From IMG/VR virus record IMGVR_UViG_3300042946_000596, positions 1 to 27,763 of that record: a stretch of 27,763 nt of DNA. One strand, written 5' to 3'. Below, piece after piece: positions 7,597-15,991 of the stretch (within the stretch, counting starts at the first letter, position 1; every line of letters begins with the position of its first letter). Made by a program: the position numbers and the translations under genes. The notes under the pieces were generated by a model, which was not told where the DNA came from, searched no databases, and worked only from the letters and a program-made list of their open reading frames with translations. This stretch comes from a virus.

Positions 7597-8900
7597 GCAT
7601 CAACGTCACGAACACGAAGTCCTCGATCTCGGTGGCCGACGACAAGGTGACGGTCAAGGTCACCGACGGCATCGGGCCGCAGGGGCCAGTGGGGCCTGTG
7701 GGTCCACAGGGGCCTGCGGGCGCCGGGTACACCCTCCCCGCCGCAACCACGACCGCCCTCGGTGGCCTCATCGTCGGCGACAACCTCACGGTTGATTCCA
7801 ACGGTCGCGTCTCCGGCCAGCAGGGGGGCGTGACGCTCCTCAACGGCCTGACCGGGAGCGTGACGATCACCTCGGCCGGTGGCATCACGGCCTCCGGCGG
7901 GACGATTACGATCGGCTACGTCGCCCCGCCCGTGTCGAGCGTGGCAGGCCGCACCGGCGCGGTGACGCTGACGACTGCCGACCTCCCAGACTTCGCAACG
8001 CAGGCGGCCAAGTACGGCCCGGTATCGAGCGTGGCGGGCCGCACCGGCACGGTGACGCTGACGGCCTCCGATGTCAGCGGCCTGGGGGCGATTGCGACGC
8101 AGAACGCCCTCGGAAACATCAGTTCCGCAGGCGCCATTGGCTCGACGAGCGGATTGCCCATCCTCACGACCACCTCGGGCGTCTTGGCGGCGGGGGCATT
8201 CGGGTCTTCGGCCGGGTCGGTGTGTCAGGGCAACGACAGTCGATTGAGCGACGCCAGAACGCCCAGCGGCGCCGCGGGCGGCGACCTCACCGGCACCTTC
8301 CCCAACCCCACGCTCGCCGCCACTGCTGTCTCAGCCGGAAGCTACGGGTCTGCGTCGGGCGTTGCGACGTTCACGGTGGACGCCAAGGGCAGACTGACCG
8401 CCGCCGGGACGACGTCCATCGCCATTGCGGCAGCAGCCGTCAGCGGCCTTGGATCACTCGCCACGCAGAGTGCGATCGGCAACATCAGTTCCGCAGGTGC
8501 CATCGGATCGACAAGCGGCCTGCCGGTCATCACGACCACTGGAGGCGTCGTCACCGTCGGATCGTTCGGATCGACGGCGGGGACGTTCTGCTCGGGAAAC
8601 GACGCCCGACTGAGCGATGCGAGGACGCCGCTGGCTCACAATCAGGCGTGGTCAACGATCACCAGCACCCCGACGACGCTGGCGGGGTACGGGATCACGG
8701 ACGCCGCCCAAGCGTACTCCCGCCGCTTCGCGTGGGCATCGCCCTACTCCTACTCCGGGCGAGCCGCCGCCGGTTCCGCTACCTCCGCTTCTGTTTGGAC
8801 GATCAAGCGGTCGCAGGTTTCAGCCGCCGGTGCCGTCACCGCTACGCTCACTGCCACCAACGTCGCCTGGGACAACTACGCTTCAGCCTCCTATTCGTGA
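7593..8900 (+). CDS. Tail fibre with collagen-like stretch and internal repeats
   Basis: GTG 7593 overlaps the previous stop by GTGA. After ~25 residues comes a collagen-like Gly-X-Y run ([16 protein letters not shown]). Then follow two VAGRTG(A/T)VTLT motifs, common in phage fibres, and two long copies of a ~50-residue [16 protein letters not shown]...[11 protein letters not shown] unit. A TAGYGI-like segment and a short C-terminal domain (about the last 60 residues) with many Ser and aromatic residues finish the protein. These are trimeric fibre features; the C-terminal end would contact the receptor. Repeats make this region prone to recombination. Confidence 0.85.
   Translation: MSINVTNTKSSISVADDKVTVKVTDGIGPQGPVGPVGPQGPAGAGYTLPAATTTALGGLIVGDNLTVDSNGRVSGQQGGVTLLNGLTGSVTITSAGGITASGGTITIGYVAPPVSSVAGRTGAVTLTTADLPDFATQAAKYGPVSSVAGRTGTVTLTASDVSGLGAIATQNALGNISSAGAIGSTSGLPILTTTSGVLAAGAFGSSAGSVCQGNDSRLSDARTPSGAAGGDLTGTFPNPTLAATAVSAGSYGSASGVATFTVDAKGRLTAAGTTSIAIAAAAVSGLGSLATQSAIGNISSAGAIGSTSGLPVITTTGGVVTVGSFGSTAGTFCSGNDARLSDARTPLAHNQAWSTITSTPTTLAGYGITDAAQAYSRRFAWASPYSYSGRAAAGSATSASVWTIKRSQVSAAGAVTATLTATNVAWDNYASASYS
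8111..8630 (+). repeat. Two-copy ~154-bp direct repeat inside the fibre gene
   Basis: Copy one spans about 8111-8264 and copy two about 8477-8630, offset by 366 bases and in the same frame. Both encode [16 protein letters not shown] and end in RLSDARTP. Differences are mostly at third codon positions, so protein sequence is conserved while DNA has drifted. This is protein-level repetition of a fibre shaft, not a CRISPR array. Confidence 0.8.
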
Positions 8901-8905
8901 TCGAC

Positions 8906-9193
8906 ATGAAATCAAACGCAATCATCGAATCGGACGGCAGGACGTTTCCAGCGTGGGATGTGTCGCTTGCAATCACGCAGCGACTCCGCGAGGACGGCAC
9001 CGAGCCGATCTCGTTTTCGCTCCAGTGCGTCCCTGTTCGCATCAACGAGCATGGCGCTAGGGAGACGCTTGATAGCGCTGCGGTCCTGTTCGTCCGTGGC
9101 CGCGAGGGCGAGATCACGGACCCGCGAGAGCAGGCAGCGTTTGCCGTTGTCCAATCTGCCGTGGTGGACTTCCTCCGCTCAAAGGGGCTTTGA
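8906..9193 (+). CDS. Small protein between fibre and spike genes
   Basis: The 95-residue product (98 if GTG 8897, which overlaps the fibre stop by GTGA, is used) has a DVSLAITQRLREDG helix, a beta-like middle and a C-terminal helix (REQAAFAVVQSAVVDFLRS). No family is recognised. Its place between two adsorption genes fits a fibre chaperone or a small accessory tail protein. No membrane segment or Cys pair is seen. Confidence 0.6.
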   Translation: MKSNAIIESDGRTFPAWDVSLAITQRLREDGTEPISFSLQCVPVRINEHGARETLDSAAVLFVRGREGEITDPREQAAFAVVQSAVVDFLRSKGL

Positions 9194-9196
9194 GAA

Positions 9197-10420
9197 ATGG
9201 CGACTTACTTCGCTCGCGCGAGCGGCAACATCAACGGCGCTATCTGGGCGACGACGCCAACCGGAACGGCGGCGACCGCTACGTTCACTTCCACAGACGT
9301 TCTGTGCGCGAATGGCATTTCCGCAATCGTCATCAACGTAAACACGACCGTCGCGCAGATCCGAAACGACGCCTTCAACGACGGGGCCAACACCGCAACG
9401 GCGGGCGGCGGTTTCTCGCTCTCTCCTGGCGTGACGCTGACCGCGAACCTCATTCGTGGTGCCTCGACCCTTCTGTCGATCACTGCCACAGGGACATACA
9501 CAATCAACGGTTCCGTGACATCGAGCGGACCGGCGGGGTTTGGTATTTCGTTTAGCGGCCTAGGAACACTGAATCTAACCGGCTCCGTTTCTTGCCTTGC
9601 AGGGACGGGTGTTATGGCTGGTATTCAGTGTAATGGGGCAGGTACGTTGAACATCACCGGCAACGTGACTGGTGGTTCTAGCTCGGCGTTCAATGCCGGG
9701 TTGTTCATCGACGGCCATAGTGGGCCTATCAACATCACTGGCGATGTCATAGGAGGAACAGTAGCCCACGGCTTTCACTTTAACGGAGGCACTCCGCCAA
9801 TCACGATCACCGGCAATGTGATCGGCGCTGCTGTCTCTGGGATTACTTTGTTGGCTAATAACAATCAATCAATAACCGTCAATGGCGCGGCGGTTGGCGG
9901 AACACTGGCCCCTGGATTACAGGTCGCTAACGCAGGCACTTGCATCGTGACGCGAGCGAAGGCCAGCGCAACGCAGCCTGGAGTAAATGGCGGCACGATC
10001 GGCGTCCGCGTAACCGAGGTCGAGTACGGAGACAACGGAATGTCGCCAACGACTGGGATCATATTTTTCACGCCTTCGACATCCAACATCGCCCTCGTCC
10101 AAATGGTCGGAGGAACGACGGCTGGTACAAAGAAGACACTGGTCGATCCGATCTCCACGGGCTTTTATCCGGCAACCGGCGACGTACGCAGCGGCACTAC
10201 CTACGCTGGCGGAACGCGAACAGGAACGCTCGCCGTGCCTGCTGCGTCTCTGGTCGCTGCTGGGGTCGCTGTGGACAACACCACCGGGACGGCAGCAATC
10301 ACTTCGACAGCCATGCAAACGGCGTGTTCGTCGGCGCTGACTGCGTTTGCGAGCGGGCGGCTCGCTGATGTGGCGACGACGGCGACGACAGGCCAGCAGA
10401 TTGCCGACGCGACGTGGTGA
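9197..10420 (+). CDS. Beta-rich tail spike/fibre-like protein
   Basis: The 407-residue product is Gly/Thr/Ser/Asn-rich with regularly repeated short strands (for example [10 protein letters not shown] and [10 protein letters not shown]), a pattern of a right-handed beta-helix as in tail spikes. The C-terminal ~100 residues become Ala-rich with a [10 protein letters not shown] end seen in other fibre proteins. ATG 9197 follows TTGAGAA, and the gene starts 3 nt after the previous stop. It probably binds or degrades host surface glycan, but no catalytic residues can be assigned. It directly precedes the sugar-nucleotide gene. Confidence 0.65.
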   Translation: MATYFARASGNINGAIWATTPTGTAATATFTSTDVLCANGISAIVINVNTTVAQIRNDAFNDGANTATAGGGFSLSPGVTLTANLIRGASTLLSITATGTYTINGSVTSSGPAGFGISFSGLGTLNLTGSVSCLAGTGVMAGIQCNGAGTLNITGNVTGGSSSAFNAGLFIDGHSGPINITGDVIGGTVAHGFHFNGGTPPITITGNVIGAAVSGITLLANNNQSITVNGAAVGGTLAPGLQVANAGTCIVTRAKASATQPGVNGGTIGVRVTEVEYGDNGMSPTTGIIFFTPSTSNIALVQMVGGTTAGTKKTLVDPISTGFYPATGDVRSGTTYAGGTRTGTLAVPAASLVAAGVAVDNTTGTAAITSTAMQTACSSALTAFASGRLADVATTATTGQQIADATW

Positions 10421-10433
10421 CAGAGGCCATCCA

Positions 10434-11387
10434 ATGAAAGCACTGATCACGGGAATCACCGGGCAGGACGGCAGCTACCTCGCGGAGTTGCTGCTGGCGA
10501 AGGGCTACGAGGTGCATGGAATCGTGCGGCGGTCCAGCACGTTCTCGACTGGCAGGATCGAGCATCTCTACGAGCGGCTGCATCTGCACTACGGGGACGT
10601 CACCGATGGCTCGTCGCTCTACAGTTTGTTGCGAAAATTGCAACCAAGTGAGGTGTACAACCTCGCCGCCCAGAGCCATGTCCGCGTGAGCTTCGACCAG
10701 CCGACCTACACGGCCCACGCCACGGGCGTCGGGACGCTCGCCGTCCTTGAGGCCATGCGGGACGTCGCCCCGAAGGCCCGCTTCTATCAGGCGTCGTCGA
10801 GCGAGCAGTTCGGCAACGAGCCGTCGCCGCAGTCGGAGACGACAGCCTTCCGGCCGCGGTCGCCCTACGCCTGCGCGAAGGTGTTCGCCCACCACCTCGC
10901 CGTCAACTTCCGCGAGAGCTACGGCCTCCACATCTCCTGCGGCATCCTGTTCAATCACGAAAGCCCCCGCCGGGGCGAGACGTTCGTGACTCGGAAGATC
11001 GCCCAGGCCGTAGCCCGGATCGCCGCCGGGAAACAAGAAAAGGTCGTCCTCGGGAACCTCGATGCCCGGCGCGACTGGGGTTTTGCGGGTGACTACGTCG
11101 AGGCGATGTGGCTCATGCTCCAGCAGGAGCAGCCCGACGACTACGTCGTCGCCACGGGCGAGACGCACAGTGTCCGCGAGTTCCTTGAGGTGGCCTGCGA
11201 GCGGGTCGGCCTCAAGCCCGAGGCGATCGTCGCCCACGACCCGCGGTACGACCGGCCTGCCGAGGTGGACTGCCTCCTCGGGGACGCCGAGAAGGCGCGG
11301 CGCGTCCTCGGGTGGCGGCCTTCGGTCGGCTTTCGCGACCTCGTTCACCTGATGGTCGATGAGGAGGTCCGTCAGGCAGGTGCTTGA
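10434..11387 (+). CDS. gmd: GDP-mannose 4,6-dehydratase
   Basis: The 317-residue product is an extended short-chain dehydrogenase. It has the Rossmann NADP motif GITGQDG (7-13), the catalytic SSSE (121-124, matching Thr-Ser-Glu in bacterial GMD), YACAK (145-149, YxxxK) and the family segment [15 protein letters not shown] (212-226). It converts GDP-mannose to GDP-4-keto-6-deoxymannose in the cytoplasm, step one of GDP-L-fucose synthesis; step two is encoded at 25463-26392. GAGG lies 7 nt before ATG 10434. It is slightly shorter than many cellular GMDs. Its 3' end overlaps a minus-strand gene. It is likely an acquired host-surface-modifying gene. Confidence 0.93.
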   Translation: MKALITGITGQDGSYLAELLLAKGYEVHGIVRRSSTFSTGRIEHLYERLHLHYGDVTDGSSLYSLLRKLQPSEVYNLAAQSHVRVSFDQPTYTAHATGVGTLAVLEAMRDVAPKARFYQASSSEQFGNEPSPQSETTAFRPRSPYACAKVFAHHLAVNFRESYGLHISCGILFNHESPRRGETFVTRKIAQAVARIAAGKQEKVVLGNLDARRDWGFAGDYVEAMWLMLQQEQPDDYVVATGETHSVREFLEVACERVGLKPEAIVAHDPRYDRPAEVDCLLGDAEKARRVLGWRPSVGFRDLVHLMVDEEVRQAGA

Positions 11388-11640
11388 AGCCGACGATGTC
11401 GGCGGAAACAAGGCTCCAGCCAAAGAGCATGGCGGCCGTCACGACGCCCCACTCGGTCTGAACGTCCTGCGACGGGAACAGCGTCGCGACGTCGGCAATG
11501 GCGCGGCCCGGATCCTCGGCGTCGATCTCCACGGTCCCGCAGCCGGTCTTTCCCCGGCAGGTCAGGCAGGGCCTCATTGGGTTGTGGGGCTGGCACTGCC
11601 GAAGGTCGCTAAAGCCAATGCTGACGGTCCACCTCTTCAT
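11212..11640 (-). CDS. Minus-strand small protein overlapping the gmd 3' end
   Basis: GGGAGG lies 6 nt before the ATG at 11640 (minus strand), giving 142 residues. The first ~80 residues look genuine: [17 protein letters not shown], a [10 protein letters not shown] cluster and an AIADVATLF helix. After about residue 85 it becomes an Arg/Pro-rich string that is simply the antisense of gmd, so the natural stop may have been lost or the gene cut by gmd acquisition. A minus-strand promoter lies just upstream (11676-11703). Function is unknown; the Cys pairs may bind metal. Confidence 0.5.
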   Translation of the reverse strand: MKRWTVSIGFSDLRQCQPHNPMRPCLTCRGKTGCGTVEIDAEDPGRAIADVATLFPSQDVQTEWGVVTAAMLFGWSLVSADIVGFKHLPDGPPHRPSGERGRESRPKAATRGRAAPSRRPRGGSPPRQAGRTAGRGRRSPRA

Positions 11641-11675
11641 CGTTCGCCTCCCATGCGTGTTTGTTGATTGTGCCG

Positions 11676-11703
11676 ATGGTATACGTCTGTACAGGTGAGT
11701 CAA
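11676..11703 (-). promoter_or_regulatory. Minus-strand promoter with internal palindromic operator
   Basis: On the minus strand TTGACT (complement of 11698-11703), a 16-nt spacer and TACCAT (complement of 11676-11681). The spacer contains a perfect 8-bp palindrome CTGTACAG (11687-11694), the position where a repressor would block RNA polymerase. It would drive the minus-strand gene starting at 11640. Confidence 0.45.
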
Positions 11704-11712
11704 GAAAAAAGG

Positions 11713-11955
11713 CTAGCGTGCTGTCATGCCAGCGATTTCCGCCTCCTCGGAGGGGGAGAGGAGGTGGACAGAGACCACCTCGGCGAGGGGCGACATCTCG
11801 GGGGGGTCGGCCTCGGAGAGGGCCGTGTCGATCGCCTGGGCGGCGTTGACGGCCATGACGGGGCGAATCTGCGAGTCGATCATCGCGTGCGGCTCGGCCG
11901 AGGCCGGATCCCGCCACCCCACCAGCACCGCGTACCTGCGGATCGCTGGACCCAT
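11713..11955 (-). CDS. Minus-strand 80-aa protein of unknown function
   Basis: A good ribosome binding site (GGAGGGG) lies 5' of the ATG at 11955. The 80-residue product starts MGPAIRRYAVLVGW, has a central helix (VNAAQAIDTAL) and an acidic C-terminal half ending in a SPSEEAEIAGM helix. No domain is recognised. It is preceded by its own minus-strand promoter and an inverted repeat (11985-12042) and lies between the HTH gene and the Cys-containing minus gene, in the control region of the element. Confidence 0.55.
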   Translation of the reverse strand: MGPAIRRYAVLVGWRDPASAEPHAMIDSQIRPVMAVNAAQAIDTALSEADPPEMSPLAEVVSVHLLSPSEEAEIAGMTAR

Positions 11956-11984
11956 GGTTCCCCTCCATTTCACCAAGGTGTCTG

Positions 11985-12042
11985 AGGTTTCAGCATGAAA
12001 CCTGCGACGGGAACTTTAGGGGAACGAGATCAATGTGGTCAA
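11985..12042 (-). promoter_or_regulatory. Minus-strand promoter with downstream perfect inverted repeat
   Basis: On the minus strand TTGACC (complement of 12037-12042), an 18-nt spacer and TAAAGT (complement of 12013-12018). About 10 nt downstream lies a perfect 8-bp inverted repeat AGGTTTCA-GCA-TGAAACCT (11985-12003), at or just after the expected start of transcription. It has no T-run, so an operator is more likely than a terminator. The gene at 11955 would be controlled. Confidence 0.5.
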
Positions 12043-12049
12043 GGGGGCG

Positions 12050-12328
12050 TCACGAAGCCCGTTTGCGTTTCCTGCCGCCGGGCTTTTTCGCCCCGCGTTT
12101 CACGCCAGCGCACCACGCCATTCCAGACCGCGCCGCCGCCTCGGCCGTGTGGCGGTAGACGAGCCAGATCAAGCCAACGACCTGCTTCCCCTCAACCCGC
12201 CCGCCGACCGACAGGCCGGTCGCCTTGTCGAGGTGTTCGCGGAGCCATTTCGTGATCATCTGTCGGCTGCACGGCAGGATCGCCAGAGCCTCGGTGACAG
12301 TAATCAACTCGCCCCGTTCGTCCTTCAT
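12050..12328 (-). CDS. Excisionase/MerR-like helix-turn-helix DNA-binding protein
   Basis: The 92-residue product contains ITVTEALAIL...SRQMITKWLREHL, a helix-turn-helix of the excisionase/MerR type. A wing-like segment follows (GGRVEGKQVVGLIWLV), with a C-terminal basic tail (KRGAKKPGGRKRKRA). GAGGTG precedes the ATG at 12328. It is transcribed divergently from the integrase across a 150-nt region holding two dyads. It may be a repressor or a recombination directionality factor; the sequence cannot separate these. Confidence 0.7.
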   Translation of the reverse strand: MKDERGELITVTEALAILPCSRQMITKWLREHLDKATGLSVGGRVEGKQVVGLIWLVYRHTAEAAARSGMAWCAGVKRGAKKPGGRKRKRAS

Positions 12329-12346
12329 GCCGCACCTCACGAGAAC

Positions 12347-12423
12347 CACTGGAAAACCAGTGCGATTTGCTTCGTGAGATCGAGGTGGCGATGATCCCTT
12401 GTCTACACCGTAAGAGTGGAGAC
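12347..12423. promoter_or_regulatory. Divergent control region with two dyad operators
   Basis: Between the minus-strand HTH gene and the integrase lie CACTGG-AAAA-CCAGTG (12347-12362, perfect 6-bp inverted repeat) and GTCTACAC-CGTAAGA-GTGGAGAC (12401-12423, 7 of 8 arms matching). Neither has a T-run. They sit where operators of a lysogeny or integrase switch would be. No convincing promoter hexamers were found on either strand here. Confidence 0.4.
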
Positions 12424-12505
12424 GGAGGGGATAGTACCCTCACTAGACATCGTCAGAGGGACCGACTAAACCAATGGCATGGACGCCACTCAGGAGACCA
12501 ATGCC

Positions 12506-13384
12506 ATGCTGCTTCGTGAACTGCTCGACAAGGAATACGCGATCGTCCGCGGACTCCGTCCCAAGGCTATCTACCAAGTTCGGCTGACCCTCTCCCGTTG
12601 GGCCGACTTTCTCGGGAGAGGACCGCGTACAACGGATCTGACGAATCTGCGGGTCATGGAGTTTCTCCAGTACCGCAAGGGCGTCGTTGCCCTCGGGACG
12701 GTTCTCAAGGACAGGAACGGCATCTGCGGCCTGTGGAACTACGCCGCCAAGCAAGACCGAACGCTACCGTTCCCGACATTGCCCCCCATGAGTCCCGTAA
12801 AGCGGGCGCCAAAGGCGTACCGGGTCGAGGACGTCTCGGCCATCCTCCGGGTCGCCAAAGCCCTCCCCGGCGACATCCTGGGCGTCCCGCGGGGCCTGTG
12901 GTGGGCCTCGATCTGCCGAACCGCCTGGGAGACGGCCGAACGCCACAACGCCCTCGCCGTCCTCAAGTGGAAAGACGTCGATCTGGAGGGGCGGCTGATC
13001 ACGTTCCTGGCCGAGGGGCGGAAGGGTGCGAGGGCCGACATCCAGCGGGAAATCAGCGGCGAACTGGCCGAGTGGCTGGGGGACATCCGCCGCCAGCCCA
13101 ACGACCTCGTCTGGCCCTGGAAGGGGGCGGAATCGACGCAGTGGCTCGAATTGAACCGGATCTGCGCCCTCGCGCAGGTGACCCTGCGGGGATTTCACGG
13201 GTTTCGCAAGTCCAACGCCTCCTACCTGACCGCGGCGCGAGGGGTCGGAGCCGCCGCCGAACAGCTTGGTCACAGCAGCGCCGCCGTCACGCTACGCCAC
13301 TATGTCGATCGCACCATCGCGAAGCCCGCCGAGACGGCAATTGACCTGCTTCCGAAGCTCAATTTGGAAAACTGGGAAAAATAG
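12506..13384 (+). CDS. int: Tyrosine recombinase/integrase
   Basis: The catalytic set of the tyrosine recombinases is present (counted from ATG 12506): R146 in TAERHNAL, K173 in the beta-hairpin EGRKGAR, H231xxR234 in HGFR, H256 in LGHSS and Y266 in LRHYVD. An N-terminal SAM-like DNA-binding domain covers about residues 1-95. Start 12506 has AGGAG at a 9-nt distance; ATG 12479 in the same frame lacks a site. The length of 292 is normal for a phage integrase. It indicates that the element can integrate or resolve multimers. It is divergent from an HTH gene and followed by a tandem-HTH gene. Confidence 0.88.
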   Translation: MLLRELLDKEYAIVRGLRPKAIYQVRLTLSRWADFLGRGPRTTDLTNLRVMEFLQYRKGVVALGTVLKDRNGICGLWNYAAKQDRTLPFPTLPPMSPVKRAPKAYRVEDVSAILRVAKALPGDILGVPRGLWWASICRTAWETAERHNALAVLKWKDVDLEGRLITFLAEGRKGARADIQREISGELAEWLGDIRRQPNDLVWPWKGAESTQWLELNRICALAQVTLRGFHGFRKSNASYLTAARGVGAAAEQLGHSSAAVTLRHYVDRTIAKPAETAIDLLPKLNLENWEK

Positions 13385-13387
13385 GCG

Positions 13388-13416
13388 TTGATTCGGGGCT
13401 GGCTACCCCGCATGAT
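13388..13416 (+). promoter_or_regulatory. Promoter-like element before the tandem-HTH gene
   Basis: TTGATT (13388-13393), a 17-nt spacer, CATGAT (13411-13416). It starts 4 nt after the integrase stop and ends 15 nt before the GGAGGG site of the next gene. Each hexamer deviates by two bases from consensus, so confidence is modest. Confidence 0.35.
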
Positions 13417-13445
13417 GCTGTCACACCCCAGGAGGGATGCACATC

Positions 13446-14075
13446 ATGACCAAACGGCCCCCAATGAAGGCGGCCACCCTGCCCGACATCGCGCTCGGGA
13501 GCTACGAGGCCGCTGCCGTCACCGGAAGCCAGTACAGCCGCCCCGCGCGGCTCGCCAAGGCCGGGAAACTCGTCTACCGGCCGCTGGCTTCGGGCTGGTC
13601 GGAAGCCCGGCAGAACGAGGTGTTTCTGTACTCGTTTCGGGACTGCGACGAGAACTATCAGGAGTACATGGCCTCGCTCGCCGGAGGACGGACCCCCGGC
13701 AGGCCGAGGGCCGAGGAGTACCTTGCCCAGCGGGAGCCGATGATCAAGCGGCTCCAGGCGGTCGAGCCGATCCTGTACGACGACGCGATCGGCACCGCCG
13801 AGGCCGCGATAATCCTCGGTGTCCACATCACGCTGGTGAATCGCCTGATCCGCTCCGGCGATATCCGGGCGAGAGTTCCCATCAATGACCGCTACCCCGA
13901 CCGGGCCGGAGGCGTCTACATCGTCAGTCGCCGGTCGTGCGAGGAGAACCGGGCGAAGTACGCGGCACTGGAGGCCGCGGGGAAGAAGACCGGAGCGAAG
14001 CGGAAACCCGGAACGCCTCGGGTCGTGTCCCGTCCTGCCCCGGTGCGAAAAAAGCCGCACAAGCGAATGTCTTGA
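13446..14075 (+). CDS. Protein with two tandem excisionase-like HTH domains
   Basis: The 209-residue product has two related halves. Half one (about 17-75) reads GSYEAAAVTG...RLAKAGKLVYR and ends in FRDCDENYQEYMA. Half two (about 116-180) reads GTAEAAIILG...RLIRSGDIRAR and ends in RRSCEENRAKYAAL. Each resembles a HTH_17/excisionase winged helix ('s..eAA..lg.....v.rl...G.i'). The C-terminus is Lys/Arg/Pro-rich. GGAGGG lies 9 nt before ATG 13446. The gene follows the integrase, so it may be a recombination directionality factor or a transcription regulator that binds an extended site with both halves. Confidence 0.65.
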   Translation: MTKRPPMKAATLPDIALGSYEAAAVTGSQYSRPARLAKAGKLVYRPLASGWSEARQNEVFLYSFRDCDENYQEYMASLAGGRTPGRPRAEEYLAQREPMIKRLQAVEPILYDDAIGTAEAAIILGVHITLVNRLIRSGDIRARVPINDRYPDRAGGVYIVSRRSCEENRAKYAALEAAGKKTGAKRKPGTPRVVSRPAPVRKKPHKRMS

Positions 14076-14100
14076 CCGGGGACTAACTCCTCTGTAGATT
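14072..14100 (+). promoter_or_regulatory. Promoter for the SNF2 helicase gene
   Basis: TTGACC (14072-14077), exactly 17 nt, then TAGATT (14095-14100). The -35 matches consensus at five of six bases and the -10 at four. It overlaps the previous stop and lies in the 73-nt gap before ATG 14149. It would start the recombination/replication block. Confidence 0.5.
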
Positions 14101-14148
14101 GCCCCTCGCCCAGGACGGACGTCGGGCGATCTACCGGAGGATGCACGG

Positions 14149-15567
14149 ATGCCAGTCGGACTGTGGAGTCACCAGCGCGAGGCGATCATGTACGCCCGCG
14201 GCAAGCGGGACGTCATCCTCCACCTCGGCATGGGCTGCGGGAAAACCCGCACGGCGATCGAGATCATCAAGGAGTTGATGATCGGTCGGCTCACTGCCCG
14301 CATTCTCATCTGCGCCCCGAAAGCCGTCGTCGCGGCGTGGGCGAAGCAATTCTCGATGTGGATGCCCGAGATGCGCGTCCTCGTCCTCGATGCCGCCACC
14401 GGCACGTCGGCCGACAAGGAGGAGGCGCTGAAGGGCGCCCTCGCCGACACCTCGCCGCTGGCTGTCTGCATCAACTACGAATCGGCGTGGCGGGTCGGGT
14501 TGATCGAGAAGACGAAGTGGGCCGTCCTCGTCTATGACGAGGTTCATCGGCTCAAGTCGCCGTCGGGAAAGGCGAGCCGCTGGGCAGCGAGGATGGGGAA
14601 GTCCAACCCCGAGGCCAAGCGGATCGCCTTGTCGGGGACGTTGATCAGCCACAGCCCCCTCGACGCCTTCGGTGTCTACCGGGCCGTCGAGTCGCCGGAC
14701 TGCCAGACCTTCGGTCAGACGCACGGGGCGTTCAAGACGCGGTATTGCGTCACCAATCCGCATGTCCCAGGCATGGTCGTCCGCTTCATCAATCAGGACG
14801 AGATGCGGAAGAAGATCGCCGACACGACGTTCTATCGCCGGTCGGAAGACGTCCTCGATCTCCCGCCGATCATGCACGAAGAGTTGGCCTTTGAGCTGAA
14901 TCCGGCCGAGGCCCGCGTCTACCGGGACTTGGAGAAGGACTTTTGCAGTTTGCTACGCGACAAGACGGTGACACCAGCCAATGCGATGGTCGGCGCCCTG
15001 CGGCTGCTCCAGTGCTGCGGCGGGTACATCACCCCCGACGGCGAGAAGGTCGGCGTCCAGATCGCCGACGAGACCCCGTCGAAGACGGCCCGTTTCGTCG
15101 AGTGGCTGGAAGACCTGCCGGAGCGTGAGCCGCTCGTCGTGTTCTGCCGGTTTCGGGCCGACATCGCCGCCGCCCGAAAGGCCATCGAATCGACTGGCCG
15201 CACCACCAGCGAACTGTCTGGTACGATGAATGATCTGGCCCAGTGGCAGGCTGGCAAGACCGACGCGCTCGTCGCCCAAATCGTCTCGGGCGGCATCGGG
15301 ATCGACCTCACCCGCGCGTCGTTCGGAGTGTTCTACTCCATCGGCCACTCCCTCTCCGAATGGCTCCAGGCCATCGCGCGCCTGCACCGCCCCGGCCAGA
15401 CCAAGCACACTTCGTTCTATTCGCTGGTGGCTACGCTACCGCACAATCGTTTGACCGTTGAGGGGCGGGTCTATGCAGCCCTTCGTGACAGAAAGGATGT
15501 CGTCAGTGAACTCGTCTCCCTCTACCGAGACTTCGACCCTCGCCGACCTGTCGGGTCGTCTGGCTGA
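14149..15567 (+). CDS. SNF2-family (SF2) DNA helicase/translocase
   Basis: SF2 motifs appear in order: Q-like W6SHQ, Walker A GMGCGKT (27-33), Ia-like ICAPKAV, Walker B DEVH (130-133), motif III LSGT (161-164) and motif VI QAIARLHRPGQ (407-417). The last is diagnostic of SNF2-type enzymes ('R.hR.GQ'). The length of 472 residues is the compact phage form without a nuclease domain. It would remodel or translocate on double-stranded DNA during replication or recombination. GGAGG lies 8 nt before ATG 14149. Its end overlaps the next gene, and an SSB-like gene follows, a common phage grouping. Confidence 0.9.
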   Translation: MPVGLWSHQREAIMYARGKRDVILHLGMGCGKTRTAIEIIKELMIGRLTARILICAPKAVVAAWAKQFSMWMPEMRVLVLDAATGTSADKEEALKGALADTSPLAVCINYESAWRVGLIEKTKWAVLVYDEVHRLKSPSGKASRWAARMGKSNPEAKRIALSGTLISHSPLDAFGVYRAVESPDCQTFGQTHGAFKTRYCVTNPHVPGMVVRFINQDEMRKKIADTTFYRRSEDVLDLPPIMHEELAFELNPAEARVYRDLEKDFCSLLRDKTVTPANAMVGALRLLQCCGGYITPDGEKVGVQIADETPSKTARFVEWLEDLPEREPLVVFCRFRADIAAARKAIESTGRTTSELSGTMNDLAQWQAGKTDALVAQIVSGGIGIDLTRASFGVFYSIGHSLSEWLQAIARLHRPGQTKHTSFYSLVATLPHNRLTVEGRVYAALRDRKDVVSELVSLYRDFDPRRPVGSSG

Positions 15568-15964
15568 AGTCCAGTCGCTCACCGACACCATCGACGGCCT
15601 CGAAGAACAAATCAAGACGCTCAAGAAGCGTCGCGAACACCTTGAATCCCTGTGCGTCGAGGACTTGCTGGCATCAAAGACCGATCGACTCGGTGCCGCG
15701 GGCAGGCTGTGGCGCGTTGAGTGGACCCATTCCATCTCCGCCACCGAGGCCAACAAGGAACAATTGCTCGCCGCCGCGAAGGCCCTCGGCATCGACGCCG
15801 ACTCGATCATGCAGGTCAACACATCCAAGCTGAAGAACATCGTCAAGGAACTGGCGGAAAACGAGGGCCGTGACGTCCGCGAGAAGTGGACGGCAGGCAC
15901 CCCGTTGGAAGGTCTGGCCGGGGAGTACGTTGCTCCCCGGTTGCGTTCGGTGAAGGCGGGCTGA
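15506..15964 (+). CDS. Coiled-coil protein between SNF2 helicase and SSB-like gene
   Basis: The 152-residue product has an N-terminal coiled coil (LAEVQSLTDTIDGLEEQIKT and following) and a C-terminal alpha/beta part containing LWRVEWTHSIS, an ALGIDADSIMQV helix and LRSVKAG at the end. GTG 15506 is preferred, with AAGGA at 8 nt; in-frame ATGs at 15473 and 15497 are possible. It overlaps the helicase end by 62 nt. Gam-like nuclease inhibitors share this coiled layout and position, but no diagnostic motif is visible, so function is open. Confidence 0.65.
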   Translation: MNSSPSTETSTLADLSGRLAEVQSLTDTIDGLEEQIKTLKKRREHLESLCVEDLLASKTDRLGAAGRLWRVEWTHSISATEANKEQLLAAAKALGIDADSIMQVNTSKLKNIVKELAENEGRDVREKWTAGTPLEGLAGEYVAPRLRSVKAG

Positions 15965-15991
15965 AGCCCGCAAAACTCAGAGGAGTAGTCA

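Noticed and set aside
8111-8630. Direct repeats that could suggest a CRISPR or tandem array
   Set aside because: Only two copies, 366 bases apart, in frame and encoding fibre repeats; no spacers or palindromic repeat units.
12474-12505. Integrase starting at ATG 12474 or 12479
   Set aside because: 12474 is out of frame; 12479 lacks a ribosome binding site, whereas 12506 has AGGAG at 9 nt.
13402-13415. GCTACCCCGCATGA as a third copy of the 4351/21008 promoter
   Set aside because: It shares bases with the downstream part but has no -35 box at the equivalent distance; the nearby TTGATT-N17-CATGAT is a different layout.
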